DNA of 64,000 nucleotides from Polynucleobacter sp. 71A-WALBACH (GCF_018882365.1 NZ_JACVOP010000001.1:1-64000); one strand, 5' to 3'. Positions 1-8,447 are shown, counted from the first letter of the stretch. Numbers and translations are program-made. The notes: generated from the letters alone by a model not told the origin.

Positions 1-120
1 AATTACTCTCAAGCCAAGCTCAATGCAGTGGCAAGACAACTCAATGAACGACCTAGAAAAACACTAAACTATCAAACACCGGCAGAACGTTTTGCCCAAT
101 CTGTTGCATCGACGGGTTGA
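1..120 (+). mobile_element. IS30-family transposase, C-terminal end (partial)
   Basis: The first 120 bases read open in frame 1 to a TGA at 118-120. The peptide contains LNERPRKTLNY and ends in VASTG, which resembles the C-terminus of IS30-family DDE transposases. The N-terminus and catalytic core lie left of the window, so intactness cannot be judged. The insertion abuts the displaced tRNA 3' half at 186-228 and probably cut the older tRNA flank. The family call is from recalled motifs. Confidence 0.75.
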
Positions 121-185
121 AATCAAGACCCATAAGAGACGGTCGCAGATAATAAAATCAGCCGAAGATGGTTTAAGCGCTTCTT

Positions 186-228
186 AGTGGCCCGTCATGA
201 CTTGAACCTGGGACCAAAGGGTTATGAG
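186..228 (-). pseudogene. Displaced 3' half of tRNA(CAU), att-like site
   Basis: Read on the minus strand this gives the anticodon loop CTCATAA (222-228), then a stretch nearly identical to the anticodon-stem, variable and T-arm of the intact tRNA at 21,944-22,243, including the T-loop. The acceptor end is degenerate and its CCA is lost. No 5' half is adjacent. The upstream side has a different sequence (229-239), as expected at an integration junction whose 7-bp overlap is the anticodon loop. Confidence 0.7.
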
Positions 229-357
229 AGCAGAAATCCAAAGAAAAACACTGGGATTTTGTGTGGTTACGCCTCCAAAATATCGGTGCGTGTATTTGTG
301 TGACTAATTTGATAAGAGGAGAAGAAACTCAAGTTCACCCATTGGATTTCAAAAAAA

Positions 358-405
358 GTGCTTTGGAGCAATGATCTCAATACCTCGCTACTCCAGAGCA
401 CTTTT
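358..405 (+). terminator. Hairpin with T-run, plus-strand orientation
   Basis: Arms 358-368 and 391-401 pair over 11 bp with one mismatch and are followed by TTTT. No plus-strand gene lies immediately upstream, so it would end an unannotated transcript or is a relic. A homologous hairpin with different stem bases is at 12,117-12,163. Confidence 0.5.
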
Positions 406-419
406 AAAGAATGCGCCAG

Positions 420-438
420 GCGTTACTTAAAGTAATGC
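420..438. repeat. 19-bp palindromic repeat, copy 1
   Basis: Matches GCGTTACTTAAAGTAACGC with one substitution in the right arm. It is one of six copies, all in the first 22 kb of the window. Confidence 0.8.
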
Positions 439-483
439 TTCTTTGAAGTCTGGCAAAAACCCAGACCGATGTTGGTAAATAAT

Positions 484-612
484 CTATCCGCCCTCAGCAC
501 TTTTTTTAACAAATAGTCTGATAAAGAAAATAGCCATCCCAATCATAAATAAAATTACAGCCAAACTTAACTGACCAGCAAAAGATCCAAATAGTTCTAT
601 CCACATTTTCAT
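484..612 (-). CDS. Small DUF3149-like membrane protein
   Basis: This 42-residue protein has one hydrophobic segment at about residues 14-34, followed by a basic tail (LFVKKSAEGG). The N-terminal LFGSFAGQLSLAV pattern and size fit the DUF3149 family of single-pass proteins common in betaproteobacteria, whose function is unknown. The start at 612 follows a strong GGAGG ribosome site. Upstream is a well-spaced -10 (636-641) with an FNR-type box (664-677), so expression is probably tied to low oxygen. The family assignment is from memory of the pattern. Confidence 0.7.
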   Translation of the reverse strand: MKMWIELFGSFAGQLSLAVILFMIGMAIFFIRLFVKKSAEGG

Positions 613-635
613 TTTGACCTACCTCCTACTTTATG

Positions 636-677
636 ACTATAGAACTTTCAAATAAAGATCAATTTGACTGATATCAA
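636..677 (-). promoter_or_regulatory. FNR-type promoter for the DUF3149 gene
   Basis: The box at 664-677 reads TTGAC-TGAT-ATCAA, one mismatch from TTGAT-N4-ATCAA. On the minus strand a TATAGT -10 lies at 641-636, putting the start near 629. The box centre (670.5) then falls at about -41.5, the classic class II activator position. The DUF3149 start codon is 17 nt downstream. Confidence 0.55.
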
Positions 678-725
678 AAAAATTGCCTATATCAACATGA
701 GAGTGATAAATATTTTATGATGGTA

Positions 726-1106
726 TTACTCGAATTTAATGGCTTCTGGCTTTGCAATAGGTTCGCCTGCTGCTGCCCAAGCATCGAATCCACCTGATAT
801 AGACTGCACATGAAGATAGCCCATTTCATGAAGGGCCTTAGATGCAAGTGCTGCCCTACCGCTATTCTTGCAGTACAACACAATTTTCATGTCTCGAGCG
901 CTAAAACTCGGATCATTGCTTAACTTAAACTCCAGTAGCCCTCTAGATATATGGATTGCACCTGGGATATGGCCACTTGCATACTCATCTGTCTCACGGA
1001 CGTCTAGCAATACATCTGCATCCTGAATAGCCTGCGTTGCATCAGCTAATTCAACTTCCTTTATTTCAGACTTTGCTGCTGCAACCAAATCATGTGCCGT
1101 CTTCAT
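726..1106 (-). CDS. Single-domain rhodanese sulfurtransferase
   Basis: This 126-residue protein is one rhodanese domain. The active-site loop is CKNSGR with the persulfide-carrying Cys79, and the CH2-like DVRETDEYASGHIPGA motif is at about 35-50. There is no signal peptide, so it is cytoplasmic. Such proteins move sulfane sulfur between thiols. It lies beside a persulfide-sensor-type repressor and a thioredoxin. A 30-bp inverted repeat at 1131-1160 sits 25 bp before its start and is a likely operator. Family call is firm; the physiological donor is unknown. Confidence 0.85.
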   Translation of the reverse strand: MKTAHDLVAAAKSEIKEVELADATQAIQDADVLLDVRETDEYASGHIPGAIHISRGLLEFKLSNDPSFSARDMKIVLYCKNSGRAALASKALHEMGYLHVQSISGGFDAWAAAGEPIAKPEAIKFE

Positions 1107-1130
1107 CTCAATCCTTATTAAATGGTGTAA

Positions 1131-1160
1131 TTATCATTATATGATAATATATAATGATAA
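1131..1160. promoter_or_regulatory. AT-rich inverted repeat, candidate repressor operator
   Basis: Perfect 12-bp arms (TTATCATTATAT and its complement) are separated by 6 bp. A smaller perfect palindrome, TTATCAT-TAT-ATGATAA, sits inside at 1131-1147. It is directly upstream of the rhodanese gene. BigR/SqrR-type repressors bind AT-rich palindromes, and such a gene lies at 2437-2757. Binding is inferred. Confidence 0.5.
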
Positions 1161-1169
1161 GCAAGAAGG

Positions 1170-1505
1170 TTAGACCTGAGGAAGTTCAACATCTTCCATT
1201 GGATAAGCATCAGCAACATATGCTGGTCCCTTCATCACCTTCACCAAAAATGCCCCAATGGCTATAGTAAGGATTGTGAGCCAATACACCACTAGGGTAC
1301 CAATCACCAAAATATCAATTAACTTGATAGTCGATCCTGTAACCTGAATATAGTCATATGCAACTAGGGCCCTGGTCACAATAGATGGAAGGAGAATGAT
1401 TAAACTTCCGATGCCCAATATTGCAGGCACGCCATGAAGAATCTTTCGCTCAACCCCAGGAGGGCATGTTACAAAGCCAGGAAGAATATTTAAGAGAGTA
1501 TTCAT
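1170..1505 (-). CDS. Small membrane protein of unknown function
   Basis: This 111-residue protein has two strong hydrophobic segments, at about residues 27-48 and 64-90. The N-terminal segment carries a Pro/Gly-rich CPPGVERKILHG stretch, and the tail is acidic. I do not recognise a family. It sits upstream of the rhodanese gene on the same strand, and the 64-bp gap holds the candidate operator, so the two need not be co-transcribed. A weak FNR-like box (TTGTT-TTAA-ATCAA) lies at 1542-1555. A role with the sulfur genes is inference from position. Confidence 0.6.
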   Translation of the reverse strand: MNTLLNILPGFVTCPPGVERKILHGVPAILGIGSLIILLPSIVTRALVAYDYIQVTGSTIKLIDILVIGTLVVYWLTILTIAIGAFLVKVMKGPAYVADAYPMEDVELPQV

Positions 1506-1656
1506 AGGCTCTTACTCTAAGCTCAATTCATTCACGCCACTTTGTTTTAAATCAAACATATTTCACCGCCACCCATTAAGAGCGCCAACCCCACTAAGAG
1601 GAGAATTTGATCAAATACCCTATAAATTCATTCCCTGCCCGCTACAATAAAAAAAT

Positions 1657-1968
1657 ATGAATACAATTTCAGGACCAGTACAAGAAAATGATTATGAGAA
1701 AACAATTCATGAGCTTAATCGTGAAATTGTCAGACTTGCCTTTGCCTTGAATTTGGATTTATCCAATCATGCGTACTTGCATGAGTTCTTAACGGCCGAT
1801 ATTGATCGCACGCACGATCATTTTCATAAACGCGAAACATTGAAAGGTCTGATTGTCTTAAGAGGACAAATCTGCATGCAGGTCGGAGACGCTGGTATGG
1901 AGCCCCTACCTGGACCAATTCACGAATCAATTTATAAACTACTGCAAGTACATCAATCTATTGGGTGA
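1657..1968 (+). CDS. Hypothetical protein, 103 residues
   Basis: The protein is soluble, His-rich in the middle (THDHFHKRE) and mostly helical in character. It has no signal peptide or membrane segment and no family is recognised. It precedes the thioredoxin gene by 23 bp on the same strand, so the two are probably co-transcribed. A TACAAT -10-like element lies just before the start, at about 1643-1648. Reality as a gene rests on its length, codon pattern and position. Confidence 0.55.
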   Translation: MNTISGPVQENDYEKTIHELNREIVRLAFALNLDLSNHAYLHEFLTADIDRTHDHFHKRETLKGLIVLRGQICMQVGDAGMEPLPGPIHESIYKLLQVHQSIG

Positions 1969-1991
1969 TTCAATAATTAAAAGGTGAAATC

Positions 1992-2411
1992 ATGCTGATC
2001 AAGTGCCCTAGCTGTCATAAATTTAATCGCTTACCACTAGATAGAATTAATCAAAAGCCCATTTGCGGGATTTGTAAATCGAGCCTACTCTTAGGGCCTA
2101 TCGACGCCGACCAAGCGAGCATTAAGGAAATCTTGAGCCAAAGCAAGATGCCTGTCCTTGTTGATTTTTGGGCTCCTTGGTGCGGTCCCTGCAAAATGTT
2201 TGCCCCCACCTTTCTATCTAGCGCTAAAAAGCATGGTGAAAGTATTCTTCATATCAAACTAGATACCGAAGCAAATCCAGCTATTGGCCAGGAATTTTTA
2301 ATTAGATCCATTCCTACGCTAGCAGGCTTTAAAAATGGCACTGAAATAGAGAGGCTGAGTGGAGCGCTTTCTCCCCAACAGTTAGATCAGTTTATTTTGC
2401 GACTGCTGTAA
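1992..2411 (+). CDS. trxC: Thioredoxin 2 (zinc-ribbon thioredoxin)
   Basis: This 139-residue protein starts with a four-cysteine zinc ribbon (Cys5, Cys8, Cys25, Cys28) and continues into a thioredoxin fold with WCGPC at 63-67 and the cis-proline motif SIPT. This layout is that of TrxC, a cytoplasmic disulfide reductase linked to oxidative stress. Thioredoxins also strip persulfides from proteins and from rhodanese, which fits the neighbouring sulfur genes. It has a clear upstream AAGGTG ribosome site. Confidence 0.9.
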   Translation: MLIKCPSCHKFNRLPLDRINQKPICGICKSSLLLGPIDADQASIKEILSQSKMPVLVDFWAPWCGPCKMFAPTFLSSAKKHGESILHIKLDTEANPAIGQEFLIRSIPTLAGFKNGTEIERLSGALSPQQLDQFILRLL

Positions 2412-2436
2412 AAAATCACATTAAACCAATCACTTA

Positions 2437-2757
2437 CTACTGATTGCAGTAACTCTTGTAAAGAATACCCATTACATCAAGTGCAACCTCACTAGATAGC
2501 GAGTAATAAATCTGCTTGCCTTCTCTCCTAGTTCGAACCAAACCCTCATTGCGCAATATAGTTAATTGCTGAGAAAGTGTGGGTTGATGTATTCCTAAGG
2601 CACTCTCAAGATCTCCAACACACTTTTCACCCAGACTTATCTGACACAACAATAGCAATCTATCGCTATTTCCTAGCGTTTTAAGTAGCCTACAAGCCTC
2701 ATTTGCAGATTCCTGCATTCTTTCCAGATCCATATTCACACCCATATCAGGCCCCAA
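2437..2757 (-). CDS. ArsR-family repressor of the persulfide-sensor (BigR/SqrR) type
   Basis: This 106-residue winged-helix protein carries the ArsR recognition segment HQPTLSQQLTILRNEGLV and the wing TRREGKQIYYSL. Cys38 and Cys104 are 66 residues apart, the same spacing as I recall for the redox pair of SqrR (41/107) and BigR (42/108), which form a tetrasulfide bridge on reaction with persulfide. It lacks the metal-site ELCVC pattern. It is divergent from the RND pump gene, with a palindrome between them at 2801-2815. Cys22 and Cys46 are extra. The sensing role is inferred. Confidence 0.8.
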   Translation of the reverse strand: MGPDMGVNMDLERMQESANEACRLLKTLGNSDRLLLLCQISLGEKCVGDLESALGIHQPTLSQQLTILRNEGLVRTRREGKQIYYSLSSEVALDVMGILYKSYCNQ

Positions 2758-2800
2758 AATTTTTGTAGAACAAACTCACACACATCATTCATTTTACTTT

Positions 2801-2815
2801 ATTATATAATATAAT
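2801..2815. promoter_or_regulatory. ATTATAT-A-ATATAAT operator candidate
   Basis: This perfect 7-bp inverted repeat with a 1-bp centre lies between the divergent repressor (start 2757) and RND pump (start 2846) genes. It is placed to control both. It shares the AT-rich character of 1131-1160 and of known BigR-type operators. Confidence 0.5.
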
Positions 2816-2845
2816 TAAATAAATTAAAGAACAGAGTGCAGAGTC

Positions 2846-5800
2846 ATGGATAACAAACTAGGGATTTCAGGCCGAATTGCAGCATTCTTTCAAGGGGCAC
2901 AAATTACACCCTTGCTAGCGATCCTTGCTTTGCTTTTAGGTCTATTTGCCATTATCGTGACTCCGCGTGAAGAAGAGCCTCAAATTAATGTCACGATGGC
3001 TAATGTCATCATCCCCTTTCCCGGTGCAAGCGCTAAAAACGTAGAGGAGATGATCTCGATTCCAGCTGAGCAAGTGCTATCGCAGATTGCCGGCATCGAA
3101 CATGTCATGTCGATGTCTCAAACAGGTCTTTCAGTGATCACCGTTCAATTCAAGGTTGGCGTCCCAAGAACAGAAGCTCTGGTAAGGCTGCACGATACCG
3201 TAGCAGCCAACTCAGATTGGTTGCCAAAAGGTCTCGGGGTCATGCCCGCCATCATTAAGCCCAAGGGAATTGATGACGTTCCAATACTCTCACTGACGCT
3301 ATTTTCAAAAAATCCTTCAATCACATCGTATGAGTTGGAAAAAATAGCCAATGAAATTGAAATTGATTTAAAACGAGTGAAAGGGACGCGAGAAGTCACC
3401 ACAATTGGCGGCCCAAAACGGGCAATCCGAATTGAGGTCAGCCCTGAGAAAATGGCACTCAAGGGTGTCACCATTCCAGAACTCAGAATGGCGCTAGAAA
3501 CTGCCAATCTAGGCATGCCAGTTGGCGATCTTCTTACAGAACAAGGGACCGTTGCCATTGAAACTGGCCCTTTTCTAAGAAACTTAATAGATGTGGAGAG
3601 CATTGCCTTAGGAGTTCGCCAAGGCAACCCCGTTTACGTCAAGGATGTGGCTACAGTCATTGAGGGGCCAATGCAAAATCGACGCTTAGTTTGGCATGCG
3701 GACGTTGCTGATAAAGGCCCTGCAGATCATCCAGCGGTCACGATTTCAGTCACCAAAAAACCTGGTGAGAATGCCGTCGATGTTTCCAATCAAGTACTCA
3801 GCCAATTGCAATCCCTAAGGTCCACCCTAATACCCAAAGATATTGAGATAGCAGTCTCGCGTAATTATGGTGAAACTGCTAATGAAAAAGCTAGCAAACT
3901 CATCCAGAAACTCATTTTTGCAACATTGTCAGTAGTGGCTTTGATTTTCTTTGCATTAGGTCGTAGAGAGGCGATGATTGTTGGATCGGCGGTTGTACTT
4001 ACCTTAGCCGCAACATTATTCGCCTCCTGGGCTTGGGGATTTACCATCAACAGAGTCTCCCTATTTGCCTTGATATTTTCAATTGGAATTTTGGTGGATG
4101 ATGCCATTGTGGTGGTTGAAAACATTCATCGACATCAACTGCTATTCCCCAATAAACGCTTAAAAGAAATTATTCCTGGCGCAGTGGACGAAGTTGGCGG
4201 GCCCACCATTTTGGCAACACTTACCGTGATTGCTGCACTACTACCTATGGCCTTTATTAGCGGTCTGATGGGTCCATACATGAGCCCCATTCCTATTAAC
4301 TCGAGTATGGGCATGCTGCTATCACTTGCAATTGCCTTCATGGTTACACCTTGGATGGCAAGAATTTGGCTTGCTCAACACTCAGATAGTCAAAAGGCAC
4401 ACTTTAATCTCGCTCAGTGGATCAGCCCAAAGTTTAAGAAAATATTTGATCCCCTACTGAGTGATCAATCTGGAAAAAGAAATAGGAAACTTCTCGCAGG
4501 CGGGGTGATCGGAGCAATCTTGATTTCACTCTCACTACCAATGACAGGCTTGGTGGTATTAAAGATGTTGCCATTTGATAACAAATCAGAATTTCAAGTG
4601 ATCTTGGATATGCCGCCAAGTACTAGGGTCGAAAAGACCTCAGAGGTTTTGAGAGAAATGGGTGTAGCCCTATCTAAATCTCCTGAAGTAAGCAGCTACC
4701 AGATTTATGCAGGCACTTCCGCCCCGATAAACTTTAATGGCTTGGTACGCCAGTACTACTTTAGGCAAAGCCCAGCATTGGGCGATATTCAAGTTAACCT
4801 CGTAGATAAGCACCATCGGTCAGATCAAAGCCACCTCATTGCAAGCCGCATTCGTCCTGCATTGCAAGAGATAGCAAAAAAATATAACGCCAATGTCAAG
4901 GTGGTAGAAGTACCTCCAGGACCTCCAGTGCTTTCTCCTATCGTTGCTGAGATCTACGGCCCTACCCCAGAGGGCAGACTGAGTGTAAGTAAATCAGTGA
5001 GATCCGCTCTTGAGAAAACCGATGGCATTGTCGATATTGATGACAGTAGCATCGCAAAATCGCCAAAGCAGTTCTTGCTAGTTGATCGTCGGAAGGCAAG
5101 CTTAATGGGCGTTTCTCAACAAGCGATTGTGACAACCTTAAGGGCTGGTCTTGCTGGAGAAAATGTTGCTTACGTTCATGACGAATCCAAATACTCTGCG
5201 CCTACAGAAATCAGACTCCCAGAAAATAAACAGGACTCATTAAAAGAGTTGCTGAAATTGACTGTCAGAAACTCACAACGGGAGGCAGTGCCTCTTAGTC
5301 AATTAGTTTCTATCGTAGACGCGGACAGAGAGCAAACCATCTATCGCAAGGATCTTCTGCCGGTAAGCTATGTTATTGGAGATACCGCCGGAAAAGTGGA
5401 TAGCCCTTTGTATGGCTTATTTAAGGCCAGATCGCTGACCAAAGAAATTAAAGATCCAAACGGCAAAGAAGTGGAAGAATTCTTTACTGCCGCCCCAAGT
5501 GATCCCTACCAAAGCTATGCCATCAAATGGGATGGTGAGTGGCAAGTTACTTATGAGACCTTCCGTGATATGGGCGCTGCTTATGCGGTTGGCTTAATAC
5601 TCATATATCTACTAGTTGTAGCGCACTTTGGCTCCTATCTCACGCCACTCGTCATCATGGCGCCGATTCCCCTCACGATTGTTGGGGTGATGCCTGGGCA
5701 TGCTCTGCTCGGCGCGCAATTTACAGCAACCTCCATGATTGGCATGATTGCACTGGCTGGCATCATTGTGCGTAACTCAATACTGCTGGTTGATTTTATT

Positions 5801-6064
5801 AACCTTCAGGTTCGCCAAGGCATTGCATTTAAGGATGCCGTGGTGGATGCCGCCATCACGCGAGCCCAACCTATTGCACTTACAGGGTTAGCAGCAATGC
5901 TGGGGGCATTCTTTATATTGGATGATCCGATTTTCAATGGCCTTGCAATCTCATTAATTTTTGGAATTCTGGTATCAACAGCGCTCACTTTGGTAGTGAT
6001 TCCCCTGCTCTATTACTCAGCTTATGCACATCGAGTAGACAAAATTCTCCAATCAACCCATTAA
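2846..6064 (+). CDS. RND-superfamily efflux permease
   Basis: This 1,072-residue inner membrane permease has the RND plan: a first helix near residues 20-40, a large periplasmic loop, a helix block at about 350-520, a second loop, and a final block from about 910. The proton-relay motif GILVDDAIVVVEN is in the first block. It should export a small molecule using the proton gradient. The usual periplasmic adaptor gene is absent: a DUF2892 gene and a TolC-type gene follow directly. Control by the adjacent persulfide-type repressor is suggested by the shared palindrome. The substrate is unknown. Confidence 0.85.
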   Translation: MDNKLGISGRIAAFFQGAQITPLLAILALLLGLFAIIVTPREEEPQINVTMANVIIPFPGASAKNVEEMISIPAEQVLSQIAGIEHVMSMSQTGLSVITVQFKVGVPRTEALVRLHDTVAANSDWLPKGLGVMPAIIKPKGIDDVPILSLTLFSKNPSITSYELEKIANEIEIDLKRVKGTREVTTIGGPKRAIRIEVSPEKMALKGVTIPELRMALETANLGMPVGDLLTEQGTVAIETGPFLRNLIDVESIALGVRQGNPVYVKDVATVIEGPMQNRRLVWHADVADKGPADHPAVTISVTKKPGENAVDVSNQVLSQLQSLRSTLIPKDIEIAVSRNYGETANEKASKLIQKLIFATLSVVALIFFALGRREAMIVGSAVVLTLAATLFASWAWGFTINRVSLFALIFSIGILVDDAIVVVENIHRHQLLFPNKRLKEIIPGAVDEVGGPTILATLTVIAALLPMAFISGLMGPYMSPIPINSSMGMLLSLAIAFMVTPWMARIWLAQHSDSQKAHFNLAQWISPKFKKIFDPLLSDQSGKRNRKLLAGGVIGAILISLSLPMTGLVVLKMLPFDNKSEFQVILDMPPSTRVEKTSEVLREMGVALSKSPEVSSYQIYAGTSAPINFNGLVRQYYFRQSPALGDIQVNLVDKHHRSDQSHLIASRIRPALQEIAKKYNANVKVVEVPPGPPVLSPIVAEIYGPTPEGRLSVSKSVRSALEKTDGIVDIDDSSIAKSPKQFLLVDRRKASLMGVSQQAIVTTLRAGLAGENVAYVHDESKYSAPTEIRLPENKQDSLKELLKLTVRNSQREAVPLSQLVSIVDADREQTIYRKDLLPVSYVIGDTAGKVDSPLYGLFKARSLTKEIKDPNGKEVEEFFTAAPSDPYQSYAIKWDGEWQVTYETFRDMGAAYAVGLILIYLLVVAHFGSYLTPLVIMAPIPLTIVGVMPGHALLGAQFTATSMIGMIALAGIIVRNSILLVDFINLQVRQGIAFKDAVVDAAITRAQPIALTGLAAMLGAFFILDDPIFNGLAISLIFGILVSTALTLVVIPLLYYSAYAHRVDKILQSTH

Positions 6065-6083
6065 TTCATTTAAGGAATTCATC

Positions 6084-6293
6084 ATGACATCTTGGCAAAT
6101 TGTTCGCATCATTGCAGGCACATTTATTTTCATCTCAGTAGCGCTTGGCGCTCCCGGAAGTCCATGGTTTGCAAATGAATGGTTCTTAGCCTTTACCGCT
6201 TTTGTTGGCGTCAACATTTTGCAAAGTGGTTTAACTCGCTGGTGCCTCATGGAAACAATTGTTCGCAAGTTGGGCGCTAAAGCTGGCGCATAA
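6084..6293 (+). CDS. DUF2892 (YgaP-like) membrane protein
   Basis: This 69-residue protein has two membrane helices. The VALGAPGSPWFANEWFLAFTAF region and the LTRWCLMETIVRKLG tail fit DUF2892, the membrane part of the rhodanese protein YgaP. Here it is separate from any rhodanese domain, while a free rhodanese is encoded 5 kb away. It lies 19 bp after the RND gene and 15 bp before the outer-membrane channel, so the three form one transcript. Its partner is unknown. Confidence 0.75.
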   Translation: MTSWQIVRIIAGTFIFISVALGAPGSPWFANEWFLAFTAFVGVNILQSGLTRWCLMETIVRKLGAKAGA

Positions 6294-6308
6294 ATTCAAA
6301 GGTTACCA

Positions 6309-7691
6309 ATGAAACTCCTCGATATAAAACCTTTTGCAGCGGCTGCGATGGCATTGCTAACCATTTCATCCAATTCGGCTATGGCAACAAGCTTAATGGA
6401 GGTATGGCGTGAAGCCCAAAATAGAGACCCAGAATTCATTGCCAGTCGCTATGAGCAGATGGTTGGAGAGAAGAGACGCGATCAGGGAACTTCCTTATGG
6501 CTTCCAAGCGTTAACTTAACCGCCCTCACCGGCAGCATGAGCTACAACACCTCAACCACTGGCGCGCAATTCTATGCACCAGGTATGGGCACCTTTAATG
6601 GGGCTAATTTCAATACCTCAGTCAATAATGGTTTCGTTAACCGATATACCGTCGGCGCTACCCAATCAATTTATAACCGCGAGCGCCTCGCCCAAAGCCG
6701 ACAGCTCAATCTCTCAGCCGATGCCTCCAATCTTGGTGCTCAAGTAGCGAACCAAAATCTGATCTTGTTGGTTGCCGAACGCTATTTCGATGTCCTTAGT
6801 GCCGAAGAGTCTGTTAGATTGGTCAAAAAACAAGAAGCAGCAATTGCCAATACGCGCCAACAAATTGAGAAGCGCTTTAGGCTTGGCGATGCCAGTCAAA
6901 CTGATATGCAAGAAGCAAACGAGAGATTGGACACGGTAAAAGTACGCGCTCTAGATGCAAGTAATAATCTTGCAGTCAAAAAACTTGCCTTACAGGACTT
7001 ATTCGGGGGCGTAGTTAATATTGAGAAATCAAAAATCAACTTAAATGTTGCGCAACTATCACTTCCAAACCTCGAAACTCATGTAGGAAAGCTTAAGTCC
7101 CAGAATATCCAACTGCAAATGCTTTCAACGCAAGAAAAAGCTGCGAAAGAAGAGGCTGAAAAGTACGGTGCAGCAGCCTCACCTAAGTTGGATGCGGTTG
7201 CACAGTCCTCTAAAGATAGTTTAAGTGGATCTGGCAATTTTGGCCCCGCTAACAATACAGCAACCAATAATTATCTCGTTGGATTACAGCTTTCAATCCC
7301 TCTATATACCGGCGGCTACCGCACGGCTAAGCAAGAAGAGTCATTGCTCTTGGTTGAAAAGATTAAAGCCGAGTACAACAAGTCTGAGCAGAATCTAGAG
7401 AGAACCTTAAGATCAGTTTGGTATTCACTCAATAGCGCAAAGGATAAGCTGACGGCATTATCAAGTGCCCAAAAGACTGGCGAAGCAAGGTTAAGCTCTA
7501 CTCGGGTCGGGTATGCGCATGGTTCTCGCACCACGATGGAACTTTTGGGAGCCGAAAGCGACCTTATTGCCAATGACTATGCGCTTTATATGGAAAAAGT
7601 GAACTATCTTCTTAATCGATTACGCCTAGCTGCGCTTACGGGTGAAATCTCAGAGCAGGATCTTTCAATGGTAAATGCATACCTTAATTGA
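6309..7691 (+). CDS. TolC-family outer membrane channel
   Basis: This 460-residue protein has a signal peptide ending near SAMA (about residue 26) and two outer-membrane efflux protein repeats. Long helical stretches (about 120-240 and 310-420) alternate with strand regions such as NNYLVGLQLSIPLYTGG. TolC-type trimers form the exit duct for RND or type I pumps. It follows the RND permease and DUF2892 genes with short gaps. No adaptor is encoded between them, so pump and duct must borrow one or work differently. Confidence 0.85.
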   Translation: MKLLDIKPFAAAAMALLTISSNSAMATSLMEVWREAQNRDPEFIASRYEQMVGEKRRDQGTSLWLPSVNLTALTGSMSYNTSTTGAQFYAPGMGTFNGANFNTSVNNGFVNRYTVGATQSIYNRERLAQSRQLNLSADASNLGAQVANQNLILLVAERYFDVLSAEESVRLVKKQEAAIANTRQQIEKRFRLGDASQTDMQEANERLDTVKVRALDASNNLAVKKLALQDLFGGVVNIEKSKINLNVAQLSLPNLETHVGKLKSQNIQLQMLSTQEKAAKEEAEKYGAAASPKLDAVAQSSKDSLSGSGNFGPANNTATNNYLVGLQLSIPLYTGGYRTAKQEESLLLVEKIKAEYNKSEQNLERTLRSVWYSLNSAKDKLTALSSAQKTGEARLSSTRVGYAHGSRTTMELLGAESDLIANDYALYMEKVNYLLNRLRLAALTGEISEQDLSMVNAYLN

Positions 7692-7729
7692 TCCAACAAA
7701 AGCAAACTTAGAAGAACGAAGGAAATCAG

Positions 7730-8404
7730 ATGAAGAATTTAGAAGCTAAAAAAATGTGGGATGACCGCTTTAATAGCGAAGACTTTCTATTCGGAACTGA
7801 AGCAAACACATTTTTACAAGAGATGGCCCCAAAGCACCTCAAAGAAAATGCCCGAATTTTGTGTATTGCAGATGGCGAAGGCAGAAACTCTACTTGGCTA
7901 GCCCAGCAGAATCACCAAGTTGATGCGTTTGACTTTTCTGATATCGCAATTGAGAAAGCAAAAAAGTTTGCGAGCAGTAAAAATGTAGAGGTCAATTACG
8001 TTGTATCTGATTGTCAGTCAATAAATTGGGAGGCGGGCGATTACGATGCAATCATTGCGATATTCATTCAATTCTCAAACCCCAAAGAACGCTCAAGATT
8101 ATTTAAAGATATGCTATTAGCATTAAAGCCGGGCGGCGTCTTAATCCTGCAGGGTTACACGCCCAAGCAATTGGAATATAAAACCGGTGGGCCAAGTCAG
8201 ATTGAAAATTTGTACACAGAACGAGTTATAAAGAGTTTGCTTAAGAATACAAAAATTGAAGTCTTAAAAAGCTATGAAGCAGAATTAAGCGAGGGAAAAG
8301 CGCATTCTGGAAAATCAGCACTAATTGGGGTGGTGGCAATTAAGAAGCCAGTATCAATATGGCAGTTCGCCCTATCAGCAATCATGATGCCGATGTTTTC
8401 ATAA
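7730..8404 (+). CDS. Class I SAM-dependent methyltransferase
   Basis: This 224-residue protein has the SAM-binding motif I at ILCIADGEGRNS, an acidic residue ending strand 2 (VDAFDFS) and a motif-IV-like region DYDAIIAIF, with LKPGGVLILQGY after it. It resembles TehB/thiopurine-type enzymes that methylate small thiol or metalloid compounds, though the substrate cannot be read from sequence. It lies 38 bp after the TolC-type gene on the same strand. A hydrophobic C-terminus (about 205-224) is unusual. Confidence 0.75.
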   Translation: MKNLEAKKMWDDRFNSEDFLFGTEANTFLQEMAPKHLKENARILCIADGEGRNSTWLAQQNHQVDAFDFSDIAIEKAKKFASSKNVEVNYVVSDCQSINWEAGDYDAIIAIFIQFSNPKERSRLFKDMLLALKPGGVLILQGYTPKQLEYKTGGPSQIENLYTERVIKSLLKNTKIEVLKSYEAELSEGKAHSGKSALIGVVAIKKPVSIWQFALSAIMMPMFS

Positions 8405-8447
8405 TCAGCGGTGAATTATTTTCTAGCTATTAATTACTATCAGCGAA

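Larger units (their letters stand above)
121..483. other. Gene-free stretch holding tRNA remnant, terminator and palindrome
   Basis: No convincing coding frame is present. From left to right it holds a short spacer after the transposase, a tRNA 3'-half remnant (186-228), a stretch resembling 11,981-12,160 in layout, a strong hairpin with a T-run (358-405) and a 19-bp palindrome (420-438). The same order recurs at 11,974-12,193, so this looks like the edge of an integrated element rather than plain spacer. Confidence 0.6.

Noticed and set aside
692..883. Minus-strand 63-residue frame starting inside the rhodanese gene
   Set aside because: It overlaps the rhodanese coding region in another frame and shows no protein-like pattern.
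1603..1614. ATTTGATCAAAT palindrome as an FNR box
   Set aside because: The half-sites have no 4-bp spacer, so it does not fit the FNR layout.
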